A stretch of DNA of 6,313 bases, from positions 1 to 6,313 of the forward strand of contig JAODGL010000173.1 in assembly GCA_025464585.1 (NCBI GenBank), given 5' to 3'. Below the pieces are notes generated by a model, which saw only the letters and a list, made by a program, of their open reading frames with translations, ran no database searches and was not told where the DNA came from. This document shows positions 1 through 5,704 of this stretch, piece after piece (the first letter of the stretch is position 1; each line of letters starts with the position of its first letter). This stretch comes from Methanosarcinales archaeon (lineage in GTDB: Archaea > Halobacteriota > Syntropharchaeia > Alkanophagales > Methanospirareceae). Made by a program: the position numbers and the translations under genes.

Positions 1-10
1 TGTTGCATAA
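1..10 (+). repeat. Left terminal inverted repeat of the IS
   Basis: TGTTGCATAA is the exact reverse complement of 1054-1063. It lies 36 bp upstream of the transposase start codon. It may extend beyond the window edge. Confidence 0.7.
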
Positions 11-45
11 CTTTAAATAAGGTCTATTTCATATAAGACATTTTT

Positions 46-912
46 ATGAAAAAAGAGCGTTGGGGTAAGAAATATGAAGATAAGCGAAACTGGAGAGAAT
101 ACAATGAAAAACTCGTAGCTCGTGGAGAAGCATATATCTCTTTGGATTTCATTGAGTCGTGGAACAAAGATTTGGAACAGTTGAATAGGGAGAAGGTGGG
201 TGCACCGTACGAATATCCCGGATGCCTGATGGTGTTTCTGGCATACTTACACGTGCTTCTGAGCATAGATTACAGAGGGCTTGAAGGATTTCTTAGAGGA
301 TTATCCAAGCTTATCAGCTTTGACGTGCCTGACTATACCACCATTTGCAGGAGGGTAAATAAGGTCAGTATAGAGATAAAAAAGACGCTGATTCCATATA
401 GAGGCAAAGAGGTGGTGATTTCCCTTGACTCTTCTGGAGCGAAGGTAACGAATCGTGGAGAGTGGATGAGGCAAAAGTGGAAGGTTCGCAGGGGTTGGAT
501 TAAAGTTCATATCTCGGTAGATGACCAAAATAAGCAAGTGGTGGGCATCGAAGCCACAGATGAGTCCGTTTCAGATACAAAGGAATTTGAGAACCTGATA
601 GAGCAATCGGTGGAGAACGTTAAGGCTGCGGGCGGTGAGGTCGTGCAAGCAAACGCGGATGGAGCATACGACTCCAATGATAATTTCAAAGTGCTCGAAT
701 CGCATGATATTACGCCAGCGATAAAAATAAGGAAGAATGAAGGACCAACATATCGAAGTAAGAACCCAAGGAAGGAATATGCACGAGAATTTCGAGAAAT
801 AGGCTACGAAGGTTGGCGCGACAAGTACAAATACGGAAAGCGATGGAATACGGAAGGTACCTTCTCGGCAGTAAAGCGTAAATTTGGTGAATTTGTACGT
901 CTACAAAGGTAA
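46..912 (+). CDS. IS5-family-like DDE transposase, C-terminus lost by frameshift
   Basis: A cut-and-paste transposase of 288 residues in the uninterrupted frame. The N-terminal part (about 30-115) resembles the IS5 DNA-binding region and contains the PDYTTICRR motif typical of the group (95-103). The RNase H-like catalytic core shows candidate DDE residues: Asp128 in VISLDSS, Asp205 in NADGAYD, and Glu270 in RWNTEGTFSAVKRKFGE. The ATG at 46 is the first possible start, since an in-frame TAA lies at 34-36; no clear Shine-Dalgarno is present. The protein stops at LQR only about 18 residues after Glu270, whereas relatives continue for some 30 or more residues with an N-M-x-N-E-like helical tail. 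That tail is present in the +2 frame just downstream, so the gene is frameshifted between about 898 and 909. The catalytic triad itself is intact. Confidence 0.85.
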   Translation: MKKERWGKKYEDKRNWREYNEKLVARGEAYISLDFIESWNKDLEQLNREKVGAPYEYPGCLMVFLAYLHVLLSIDYRGLEGFLRGLSKLISFDVPDYTTICRRVNKVSIEIKKTLIPYRGKEVVISLDSSGAKVTNRGEWMRQKWKVRRGWIKVHISVDDQNKQVVGIEATDESVSDTKEFENLIEQSVENVKAAGGEVVQANADGAYDSNDNFKVLESHDITPAIKIRKNEGPTYRSKNPRKEYAREFREIGYEGWRDKYKYGKRWNTEGTFSAVKRKFGEFVRLQR

Positions 913-1009
913 AAATATGTTTAATGAGATAAAATTGAAATATCTCTTCTATAATGCTATATTAAAGTATGACATGACTCATGGGTCATTATTCGCAAGC
1001 TTGGTCTGA
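902..1009 (+). pseudogene. Out-of-frame C-terminal tail of the transposase
   Basis: Reading frame 2 from 902 gives YKGKNMFNEIKLKYLFYN and continues AILKYDM to a TGA at 1007-1009. This is the expected continuation of an IS5-type transposase after its conserved KRKFGEFVR segment. Skipping a single base near 901 joins the frames as FVR-YKGKNMFNEIKLKY. The stop of the upstream frame (910-912) lies before the A5 run at 911-915, so an error in that run cannot explain the shift; the extra base, or missing two bases, must be at about 898-909. No classical A6G slippery sequence is present, so mutation is more likely than programmed frameshifting. A sequencing error is possible. Confidence 0.7.
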
Positions 1010-1024
1010 ATAAAGAATATATCT

Positions 1025-1161
1025 GTAAGAATCATATAGCGAAGAAAGTTTAATTATGCAACACAGCAACTTGCCACGAAAATCCCTCAAAATTAACTCC
1101 TTTAGAGGCTGGCGGAATGTCATATAACGTAGTATATCCGAACTTTCTTCGAATATCTTAC
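1025..1161. repeat. Inverted repeat spanning the right IS end
   Basis: CGAAGAAAGTT at 1040-1050 is the exact reverse complement of AACTTTCTTCG at 1141-1151. Similarity extends outward: GTAAGA at 1025-1030 matches the complement of TCTTAC at 1156-1161, with a 5-base length difference in between. The left arm lies inside the IS right end and the right arm lies outside it, with about 90 bases between the arms. The origin is unknown; it could be a coincidence, an old IS fragment, or a structure made by the insertion. Confidence 0.5.
1054..1063 (-). repeat. Right terminal inverted repeat of the IS
   Basis: TTATGCAACA is a perfect inverted copy of bases 1-10. Inward of the repeat the two ends are only loosely similar (CTTTAAA against TTAAACT when read inward). 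It marks the probable right boundary of the element. Confidence 0.7.
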
Positions 1162-1228
1162 ATGGTTTCCAATTTTCAGATAGATGTGAATATATATATA
1201 AATAACTTACGACACCATGTCCGTTCAT
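1064..1228 (-). pseudogene. Possible remnant of a small gene interrupted by the IS
   Basis: An open frame reads leftward from an ATG at 1228-1226, seven bases after the pyrophosphatase stop, for 55 codons until it meets the IS end at 1063. It encodes MNGHGVVSYLYIYSHLSE and later RQPLKELILRDFRGKLL. I recognise no family. Within it a leftward AAAGGAG followed six bases later by TTG (starting Leu-Arg-Asp-Phe) could be an alternative start. A run resembling a TATA box (TTATTTATATATATAT, leftward, about 1190-1206) is also present, which argues equally for simple intergenic promoter DNA. I regard this as a weak call: either a gene start disrupted by the insertion or plain noncoding DNA. Confidence 0.2.
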
Positions 1229-1234
1229 TCAAAT

Positions 1235-2899
1235 TCAAAATCCAACCGAATTCCGAGCCGATGCCTGCTCGCAAAAGTATCCTATTGCAGGGATAAAATC
1301 TTTCTTTCGCGATAAAGTTCTTGGAATAACACATTTATCATCCTGTATTTTTACGGCGAACGCTTTTTCTATTATCCTCCCATCTCCTTTGACCAAAATC
1401 TCTTCTCCCTTTCGTAATGGATTTGTGATGAGGAAAGCGACCAAATCGTATTGCTTCTCCTTACGTAAGCGCTCCATCTCAGATTTAATATCCCTTTCTT
1501 TCGCACCTATCTCATCCTCATCCAAAGCCATTATTTGACCCACACCCACTTTTTTCGTGCCCAGCATATATTCTTTAAAATCATGAAGCAGGATTTCTCT
1601 GGCGTTTTTACCCTTTATATTTATACTCGTGGTTAAAAGTTCTTTGCCGTATTCTTCTATCTCAACATCGAGAATACCAGCCAATTTATGTGCATTTTCT
1701 TTATCTCGTTCCGTGGTGGTGGACAATGTCAGGATTAAGGTATCAGATAGAATGCCAGAGAGAAGCAATCCCGCTATCTCTCGCGAAATATCCATTTGAT
1801 GAAGGAACATAAATCCAGCAATGATGGTGCATGTACTGCCAATAGGTTCATTGTGAACATGGATAGGCATCAGTGTGGATATGTCTCCAACCCGGTGATG
1901 GTCAATAATCTCCAGTATCTCGGCTTCCTGTACTCCGTCAACCGCCTGCGAAATCTCATTATGGTCAACCAAGATGACCTTTTTTCTTACTGGATGCAGT
2001 AAATCCGTCCTTGTGATTATACCTATCAAACGGTTGTCTCCGTTTACCAGTAGCACACAGCGATATTTAGATTCTGCGACTTTATGTCTTATCTCAGAAA
2101 TCCTGGTATAAAGCCCTGCTACGGGCACTTCTTTTGACATTATAGAATGTAGAGGCGTTGATAGAGCAAATAACTTTGCGGTATCAAACGTGTGGTACGG
2201 AGAAGAAACAACTAACGTTCCTTTTTTGCTTGCTAAAGAGATGACTTCCTGGCTAATGGTGGAATTGCCGGTAATTATAAGTGCAGAACATCCGGAATTA
2301 ATTAAATCTATTTGAACATCCGTCCTGTCGCCAAGAATAACGACGTCACCCGTCTGGATTTCGTTTAAAATCGTTGATTTCTGCATTGCTGCAATAAATA
2401 TTCTACCACTTAGTTTATCAATGTTCCTGGGATTGGTAATCACTTTTGCGTCTAAGGTATCAACCAGAATATTCAGGTCAATCGGAGTCGTTGATAAGTC
2501 ACCAAACCCCATGGTACTAATATAGTGTTCAGCGATGTCTTTCAGACCAATAATTCCAGATAGCCTTTTGGTGGAGTTTACGATGGGAACGGTGCGAATA
2601 CCCCTTTCTCTCATCAAAGAAGCGACATCCTTTAGGGAATCGTAGGGTGAAGCGACAATGGGTTTCTTCAATTCCATATCACTGGCAGTGGGTGCGAGAC
2701 TTTCTATCTCGATTGGAGGCTCAAAATCAAATTTCTCGAGTGCAAATTTTGTTTCGCTATTTATTTCGCCAGCCCTTGCGGGAATATACAGGTATCTCTT
2801 ATCAACCATATTTTTGAAGTATGCATACCCGATAGCGGAGCAGATGGAATCGCAATCAGGATTTTTGTGCCCGATAATAAATACTTGTTTCTGGTTCAT
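1235..2899 (-). CDS. ppaC: Family II (Mn/Co-dependent) inorganic pyrophosphatase with CBS-DRTGG-CBS insert
   Basis: Cytosolic hydrolase splitting pyrophosphate into two phosphates. With the ATG at 2899 it has 554 residues. The N-terminal DHH half begins with GHKNPDCDSI (metal ligands His11, Asp15, Asp17). It is interrupted by CBS1 (about 77-127), a DRTGG domain (about 140-245) and CBS2 (about 250-302). The DHH half then resumes with VDHNE (Asp312), IDHHR (Asp333-His334-His335), EPIGSTCT and SGILSDTLI, followed by the DHHA2 domain with its SRKKD signature (530-534), close to the family SRKKQ. This is the architecture of CBS-PPases, which are known to be inhibited by AMP/ADP and, when DRTGG is present, activated by diadenosine polyphosphates. 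The ATG at 2899 overlaps the upstream stop as ATGA and has GGGAG five bases before it, so I prefer it to the in-frame GTG at 2911. All catalytic motifs are intact. It is the last gene of the leftward block. Confidence 0.93.
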   Translation of the reverse strand: MNQKQVFIIGHKNPDCDSICSAIGYAYFKNMVDKRYLYIPARAGEINSETKFALEKFDFEPPIEIESLAPTASDMELKKPIVASPYDSLKDVASLMRERGIRTVPIVNSTKRLSGIIGLKDIAEHYISTMGFGDLSTTPIDLNILVDTLDAKVITNPRNIDKLSGRIFIAAMQKSTILNEIQTGDVVILGDRTDVQIDLINSGCSALIITGNSTISQEVISLASKKGTLVVSSPYHTFDTAKLFALSTPLHSIMSKEVPVAGLYTRISEIRHKVAESKYRCVLLVNGDNRLIGIITRTDLLHPVRKKVILVDHNEISQAVDGVQEAEILEIIDHHRVGDISTLMPIHVHNEPIGSTCTIIAGFMFLHQMDISREIAGLLLSGILSDTLILTLSTTTERDKENAHKLAGILDVEIEEYGKELLTTSINIKGKNAREILLHDFKEYMLGTKKVGVGQIMALDEDEIGAKERDIKSEMERLRKEKQYDLVAFLITNPLRKGEEILVKGDGRIIEKAFAVKIQDDKCVIPRTLSRKKDFIPAIGYFCEQASARNSVGF

Positions 2900-4185
2900 C
2901 TCTTCTCCCACTTATATAAATCCAGCACTTGAGAAAGTGTCTTACCTCTCTTTATCTCCTCCCTTACTCGTTCCTCGTTCTTCCATACCTCTTTCGCACG
3001 TCTTGCTATTTCATACGCGTGCTCCTTTGGAACGACCACAACACCATTGTCATCGCCTATGATCCAATCTTCTGGTTTCACTTCCTGTCCGCCGCACTGT
3101 ATCTCAGCATTTATTTCTCCAAATCCCTTTGGCTCACCCGCATTTGGCACCACGTATTTTGCAAAAACCGGGAATCTCAATCGCTTTATTTCCCCTACAT
3201 CCCGCACTGCACCGTCTATAACGATACCTGCAATCCCTCTCTGCTTACAGCTCCACGATGCGAGTTCACCCCAGGGTGCAACATCCTTCGAGCCTGCATA
3301 AACTACAATTACATCTCCTTCCTTTGCTACATCTGTTGCCTCTACCGGTTTTGCCCAGTCGCCCTCAAACGTCTGCACGGTTACCGCCTTACCCACGAGC
3401 TTTATATCCTCAAATAGCGGTTTTATATCCCGCATCACTCCTTTACGATGCATTGCATCTGATATGTTCGGTGTGGACACCTGCATAAACAACTCGAAGA
3501 TCTGTTCATCCAGTGCTCTCTCCCTCTTCCTTGCTCCTTTCTCCATTCCCAAATCCATGCTTTCTCTTATCTTTACCGTTGATTCACGCACATTCGCAGA
3601 CCTCGTTATGTTCCCACCAACAATAACAACCTCAGCGCCCAAATTCACCGCTTCTGATGCCAGTTCCGCATCCAAACCTCCTGCTACTGCTAATGGTGTG
3701 TCTATCGCAGCAGATACTTTTTCCAGAAGGTTCAGTGTATCCATACCTCGCATCTGCTGGTCTATCCCTACATGCACACAGACGTAATCCACACCCATCT
3801 CTTCCATCTCCTCTGCTCGCCTCACCGGGTCCTCTACGTTCATTATATCAACCATAATCGCCACACCGTATTTACGAGCAGATTTTACCGCCTCTTCTAT
3901 CACGGCATTATCCGCAACTGCAAGTATAGAGACCACAGAAGCGCCAGACTTCGCTGCCATCTCCACTTCTATTGCACCGGTATCCGTCGTCTTCATATCT
4001 GCTACTATTTTCACGTCTGGAAAAACCTCTTTCAGCATTCTTATTGCATTCATTCCTTCGCTTTTTATCAATGGCGTTCCTGCCTCTAACCAGTCAGCAC
4101 CACCTTCCAAACTCTCTTTTCCTATTTCTATCGCTCTTTTCAGCTCTAACACATCAAGGGCAACTTGCAGTATCTTCTTCTCCAT
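2896..4185 (-). CDS. 3-hexulose-6-phosphate synthase fused to an RraA-like domain
   Basis: A 429-residue two-domain protein. Residues 1-210 form an OMP-decarboxylase-fold HPS domain, with LQVALD (Asp11), EAGTPLIKSEG (35-44), the catalytic DMKTTDTG (Asp63, Lys65, Asp68), VHVGID (137-142), AGGL (168-171) and the phosphate-binding VGGNITRS (189-196). A charged linker (about 211-226) leads to an RraA/HMG-aldolase-like domain (227-410) with STPNISDAM, WGELAS (305-310) and DGAVRD (324-329). The Arg-Asp pair 328-329 corresponds to substrate and metal residues of class II HMG/CHA aldolases. HPS interconverts hexulose-6-phosphate with ribulose 5-phosphate plus formaldehyde; in archaea it serves pentose synthesis or formaldehyde fixation. 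The role of the RraA half is not established, and annotations such as RNase regulator or demethylmenaquinone methyltransferase are probably misleading. It starts 44 bases after the THUMP gene and overlaps the pyrophosphatase by four bases (ATGA). Confidence 0.9.
   Translation of the reverse strand: MEKKILQVALDVLELKRAIEIGKESLEGGADWLEAGTPLIKSEGMNAIRMLKEVFPDVKIVADMKTTDTGAIEVEMAAKSGASVVSILAVADNAVIEEAVKSARKYGVAIMVDIMNVEDPVRRAEEMEEMGVDYVCVHVGIDQQMRGMDTLNLLEKVSAAIDTPLAVAGGLDAELASEAVNLGAEVVIVGGNITRSANVRESTVKIRESMDLGMEKGARKRERALDEQIFELFMQVSTPNISDAMHRKGVMRDIKPLFEDIKLVGKAVTVQTFEGDWAKPVEATDVAKEGDVIVVYAGSKDVAPWGELASWSCKQRGIAGIVIDGAVRDVGEIKRLRFPVFAKYVVPNAGEPKGFGEINAEIQCGGQEVKPEDWIIGDDNGVVVVPKEHAYEIARRAKEVWKNEERVREEIKRGKTLSQVLDLYKWEKR
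2905..2909 (-). promoter_or_regulatory. Ribosome binding site deciding the pyrophosphatase start
   Basis: GGGAG on the minus strand lies five bases before the ATG at 2899. It sits inside the last codons of the upstream gene. It favours 2899 over the GTG at 2911, where the site would fall inside the coding region. Confidence 0.55.
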
Positions 4186-4205
4186 AATGTAAAATAATCA
4201 GCAGG

Positions 4206-4214
4206 ATAAAAAAT
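4206..4214 (-). promoter_or_regulatory. Candidate TATA-like element before the HPS fusion gene
   Basis: ATTTTTTAT on the minus strand lies about 25 bases upstream of the ATG at 4185, in the 44-base gap after the THUMP gene. This distance would put the transcription start at or near the start codon, as in archaeal leaderless mRNAs, and no convincing Shine-Dalgarno precedes the gene. Co-transcription with the THUMP gene is the alternative. Confidence 0.25.
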
Positions 4215-4229
4215 GAGAGCGCAGAGAGG

Positions 4230-4757
4230 TCACTTTACCCTTATCACGCTATACTTCTCGCGCATCTCCTTTGTGATAAAACCAATTCCGCATCTATTCC
4301 CTACTATCTCTATTGCTATCAGCTTATCCGGGTTCTTAAGGTTCACTTTTGGCTTTCTACCATTTATCTTCTCTACCAGGTCGTAAAAGTACCCGCCAAC
4401 CTCTCTTTCTACCGCCTGGCTTGAAAGTTCTTCTTTCATTCCCCTTCTCTCAACTCTGAATCCGAAAGTATCCCCTGGCTCGATTTCATCTATATACCGC
4501 TCTATTCTCCTCTTCAATATCTCTACCACGTTCTCCGGCGACACAAAGAACGCGTCATCAATGGGGATAACCCTGTTTAAATGAGTATATCTTTTATTCT
4601 CTGCATCCTCCAGGAACTCCACTATATCCACCACTCTTCCTACCAATACATCTTTGAATCCGGAACGTTCGAACTCCCCATCTTCTTCCAATTCCTTCAA
4701 TAACTCCGCTTCTGTATTCCTCCCCGCTATTACCAACACGTTCCAATTCTCCAGCAT
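4230..4757 (-). CDS. THUMP-domain RNA-binding protein (COG1818/TAN1-like)
   Basis: A 175-residue soluble protein resembling the stand-alone archaeal THUMP proteins related to yeast Tan1, the partner of the tRNA cytidine acetyltransferase. The N-terminal part (1-70) starts with NVLVIAGRN and contains VLVGRVVDIVEFLE, as in the alpha/beta region preceding THUMP. The THUMP domain covers about 75-163, with IEPGDTFGFRVERRG (92-106) and LKNPDKLIAIEIVGNRCGIG (140-159), the pattern Tan1 relatives use to bind tRNA acceptor ends. There is no methyltransferase domain attached, so it probably acts as an RNA-binding partner. The start is fixed by an in-frame TGA two codons upstream of the ATG. It heads the leftward block and diverges from the toprim gene. 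The family assignment is good; the exact RNA substrate is not visible. Confidence 0.82.
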   Translation of the reverse strand: MLENWNVLVIAGRNTEAELLKELEEDGEFERSGFKDVLVGRVVDIVEFLEDAENKRYTHLNRVIPIDDAFFVSPENVVEILKRRIERYIDEIEPGDTFGFRVERRGMKEELSSQAVEREVGGYFYDLVEKINGRKPKVNLKNPDKLIAIEIVGNRCGIGFITKEMREKYSVIRVK

Positions 4758-4822
4758 TTTTCATCCATTATTTTTTAACTATAAGATAAGATAAATTTTG
4801 TCTGTCCATATGCGAGGCGGGT
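4758..4822. promoter_or_regulatory. Divergent promoter region between THUMP and toprim genes
   Basis: This 65-bp AT-rich gap must carry the start signals of both genes. Leftward, AATTTATCTTA (about 4788-4798) is TATA-like and about 35-40 bases before the THUMP start. Rightward, AACTATAAGATAAG (about 4777-4790) is TATA-like and about 35-45 bases before the toprim ATG at 4823. A short AGATAAGATAA tandem lies where the two overlap. The rightward gene has GAGG at 4814-4817, five bases before its ATG. These elements are inferred from composition and distance only. Confidence 0.4.
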
Positions 4823-5248
4823 ATGAACAAAACGAATAGAGCGATGCAAAGGGAGGATTGCGAAACTCTTCTGGAACTAACGAGCGTGGTTCAGGAAATG
4901 GGCGAGCTTGTAGATGCTGTTGTGGTTGAAGGCGCCCATGATAAGGAAGCATTGAGGGAGATGGGCATTACGAAGGAGATAGTGATGTATTCCTCCGGGT
5001 CCTCTTATGTCGACTTCCTCGATTATCTGAGGAGCAGATACAAGCGCGTAGTTATTCTAACCGACTATGACAGAGCAGGGAAGGGATTTAACAAAAAATT
5101 GTCCACAGGGCTGGAACGCGCGGGTATAAAGGTGGAGCGGAGATATAGAGAAGAAATAGGTAGGATATTAGGCATCAGAGGGATGAAATGCATAGAATCA
5201 ATAAATTCGTTTAGAAATAAAGTTCTTGCTTTGCTGGATTTAAGTTAA
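4823..5248 (+). CDS. Small archaeal toprim-domain protein (UPF0292-like)
   Basis: A 141-residue protein with a single toprim fold, the metal-binding domain of topoisomerases, DnaG primases and OLD nucleases. Residues 32-48 (AVVVEGAHDKEALREMG) carry the conserved Glu36 with the following Gly. ILTDYDRAGKG (78-88) carries the paired Asp81 and Asp83 followed by Arg84, the DxD toprim motif. A short helical N-terminus (1-28) precedes the fold and the C-terminus ends in a basic helix. Size and motifs fit the stand-alone archaeal UPF0292 proteins, whose activity has not been settled; a role in DNA or RNA processing is plausible but unproven. It is transcribed rightward from the divergent region, with GAGG before the ATG. 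Its stop overlaps the stop of the convergent CoA-binding gene (TTAA at 5245-5248). Confidence 0.85.
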   Translation: MNKTNRAMQREDCETLLELTSVVQEMGELVDAVVVEGAHDKEALREMGITKEIVMYSSGSSYVDFLDYLRSRYKRVVILTDYDRAGKGFNKKLSTGLERAGIKVERRYREEIGRILGIRGMKCIESINSFRNKVLALLDLS

Positions 5249-5640
5249 GGATTTCTTCTTTTTATCATCACGCATACATCATGCACTACTTTTATGTCGT
5301 TTTTACGGCAGAAATTTATTGCATGCTCGGATTCCGAACCCGGCTGCAGCCATACTCGTTCTATTCCCAATTCCTTGCATTCCTCAACTATCTTCTCTGT
5401 TACCTTTGGTGGGACTACGATGTCAACAATGTCTGGTTTTTCAGGCAGTTCACTTAACGAATGATAGCAGGGGTCGCCCAGGACTTTGTCAATATTGGGG
5501 TTCACGGGGTAAACCACATAGCCCGCCTCTTTCAGGTCTTTATATACCTGATGCCCGTACTTCGCGGGGTCTCTCGAAACGCCGATAACTGCAAAAACGT
5601 TTTCTTTCCTTATAAAGTCTTTTATCAGGTTCGTATCCAT
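5245..5640 (-). CDS. CoA-binding (Rossmann) domain protein, COG1832-like
   Basis: A 131-residue single-domain protein related to the CoA-binding domain of the succinyl-CoA synthetase alpha subunit and of acyl-CoA synthetases. VFAVIGVSRDPAKYGHQVYK (15-34) is the nucleotide-binding loop and first helix; YPVNPN (44-49), DIVDIVVPPKV (70-80), WLQPGSES (97-104) and VVHDVCVMI (118-126) are the other family hallmarks. It lacks the ligase and ATP-grasp parts, so it is not itself a synthetase; a CoA- or nucleotide-sensing role is possible, and the substrate is unknown. The start ATG at 5640 follows an AAAGAG-like weak ribosome site. It is divergent from the amidohydrolase gene, sharing the 5641-5704 region, and convergent with the toprim gene. 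Confidence 0.85.
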   Translation of the reverse strand: MDTNLIKDFIRKENVFAVIGVSRDPAKYGHQVYKDLKEAGYVVYPVNPNIDKVLGDPCYHSLSELPEKPDIVDIVVPPKVTEKIVEECKELGIERVWLQPGSESEHAINFCRKNDIKVVHDVCVMIKRRNP

Positions 5641-5704
5641 TTTATACTCTTTCTTTTATTGTCTTTCTTTTAAATTAAACGTTTAAAGATTTAAAGGTGA
5701 ATAA
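5641..5704. promoter_or_regulatory. Divergent promoter region with a 12-bp palindrome
   Basis: A very AT-rich 64-bp gap separates the CoA-binding gene from the amidohydrolase. It contains the perfect palindrome TTAAACGTTTAA at 5675-5686 and three copies of TTTAAA (5669-5674, 5682-5687, 5690-5695), any of which could be a TATA-like core. The palindrome is a candidate operator controlling one or both genes, though low-complexity AT sequence makes chance symmetry easier. Confidence 0.45.
5695..5700 (+). promoter_or_regulatory. Shine-Dalgarno site of the amidohydrolase gene
   Basis: AGGTGA matches the anti-Shine-Dalgarno complement well. It is 4 bases before the ATG at 5705 and 10 bases before the in-frame ATG at 5711, so it supports this gene but does not settle which ATG is used. 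Confidence 0.6.

Larger units (their letters stand above)
1..1063 (+). mobile_element. IS5-family-like insertion sequence with frameshifted transposase
   Basis: About 1.06 kb, the usual size for an IS5-group element. One transposase gene fills most of it. The first ten bases, TGTTGCATAA, recur as a perfect reverse complement at 1054-1063 (TTATGCAACA), giving 10-bp terminal inverted repeats; inward of that the match decays. The left end coincides with the first base of the window, so the left flank and any target-site duplication cannot be seen, and the true repeats could extend further outward. Such a coincidence would fit a contig that ends at a repeated element, but that is a guess. The transposase is disrupted near its 3' end, so this copy may be unable to move by itself. 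The family call rests on the transposase motifs and the element size. Confidence 0.8.

Noticed and set aside
911..915. A5 run as the site of a programmed or erroneous frameshift
   Set aside because: The upstream frame already stops at 910-912, so a shift in this run would come too late. The change must be upstream of it.
989..1063. Continuation of the leftward frame from 1228 into the IS
   Set aside because: This part is antisense to the IS right end and the transposase tail; only the section outside the IS was considered as a possible remnant.
1190..1206. TATATATA run as a simple repeat or promoter
   Set aside because: It is too short for a meaningful microsatellite, and no convincing gene follows at a suitable distance on either strand, so I left it as part of the intergenic description.
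2929..3417. 162-codon open frame on the plus strand
   Set aside because: It lies entirely opposite the HPS-RraA gene, whose domains are unmistakable. Its product is rich in Cys, Tyr and Leu, typical of antisense shadow frames.
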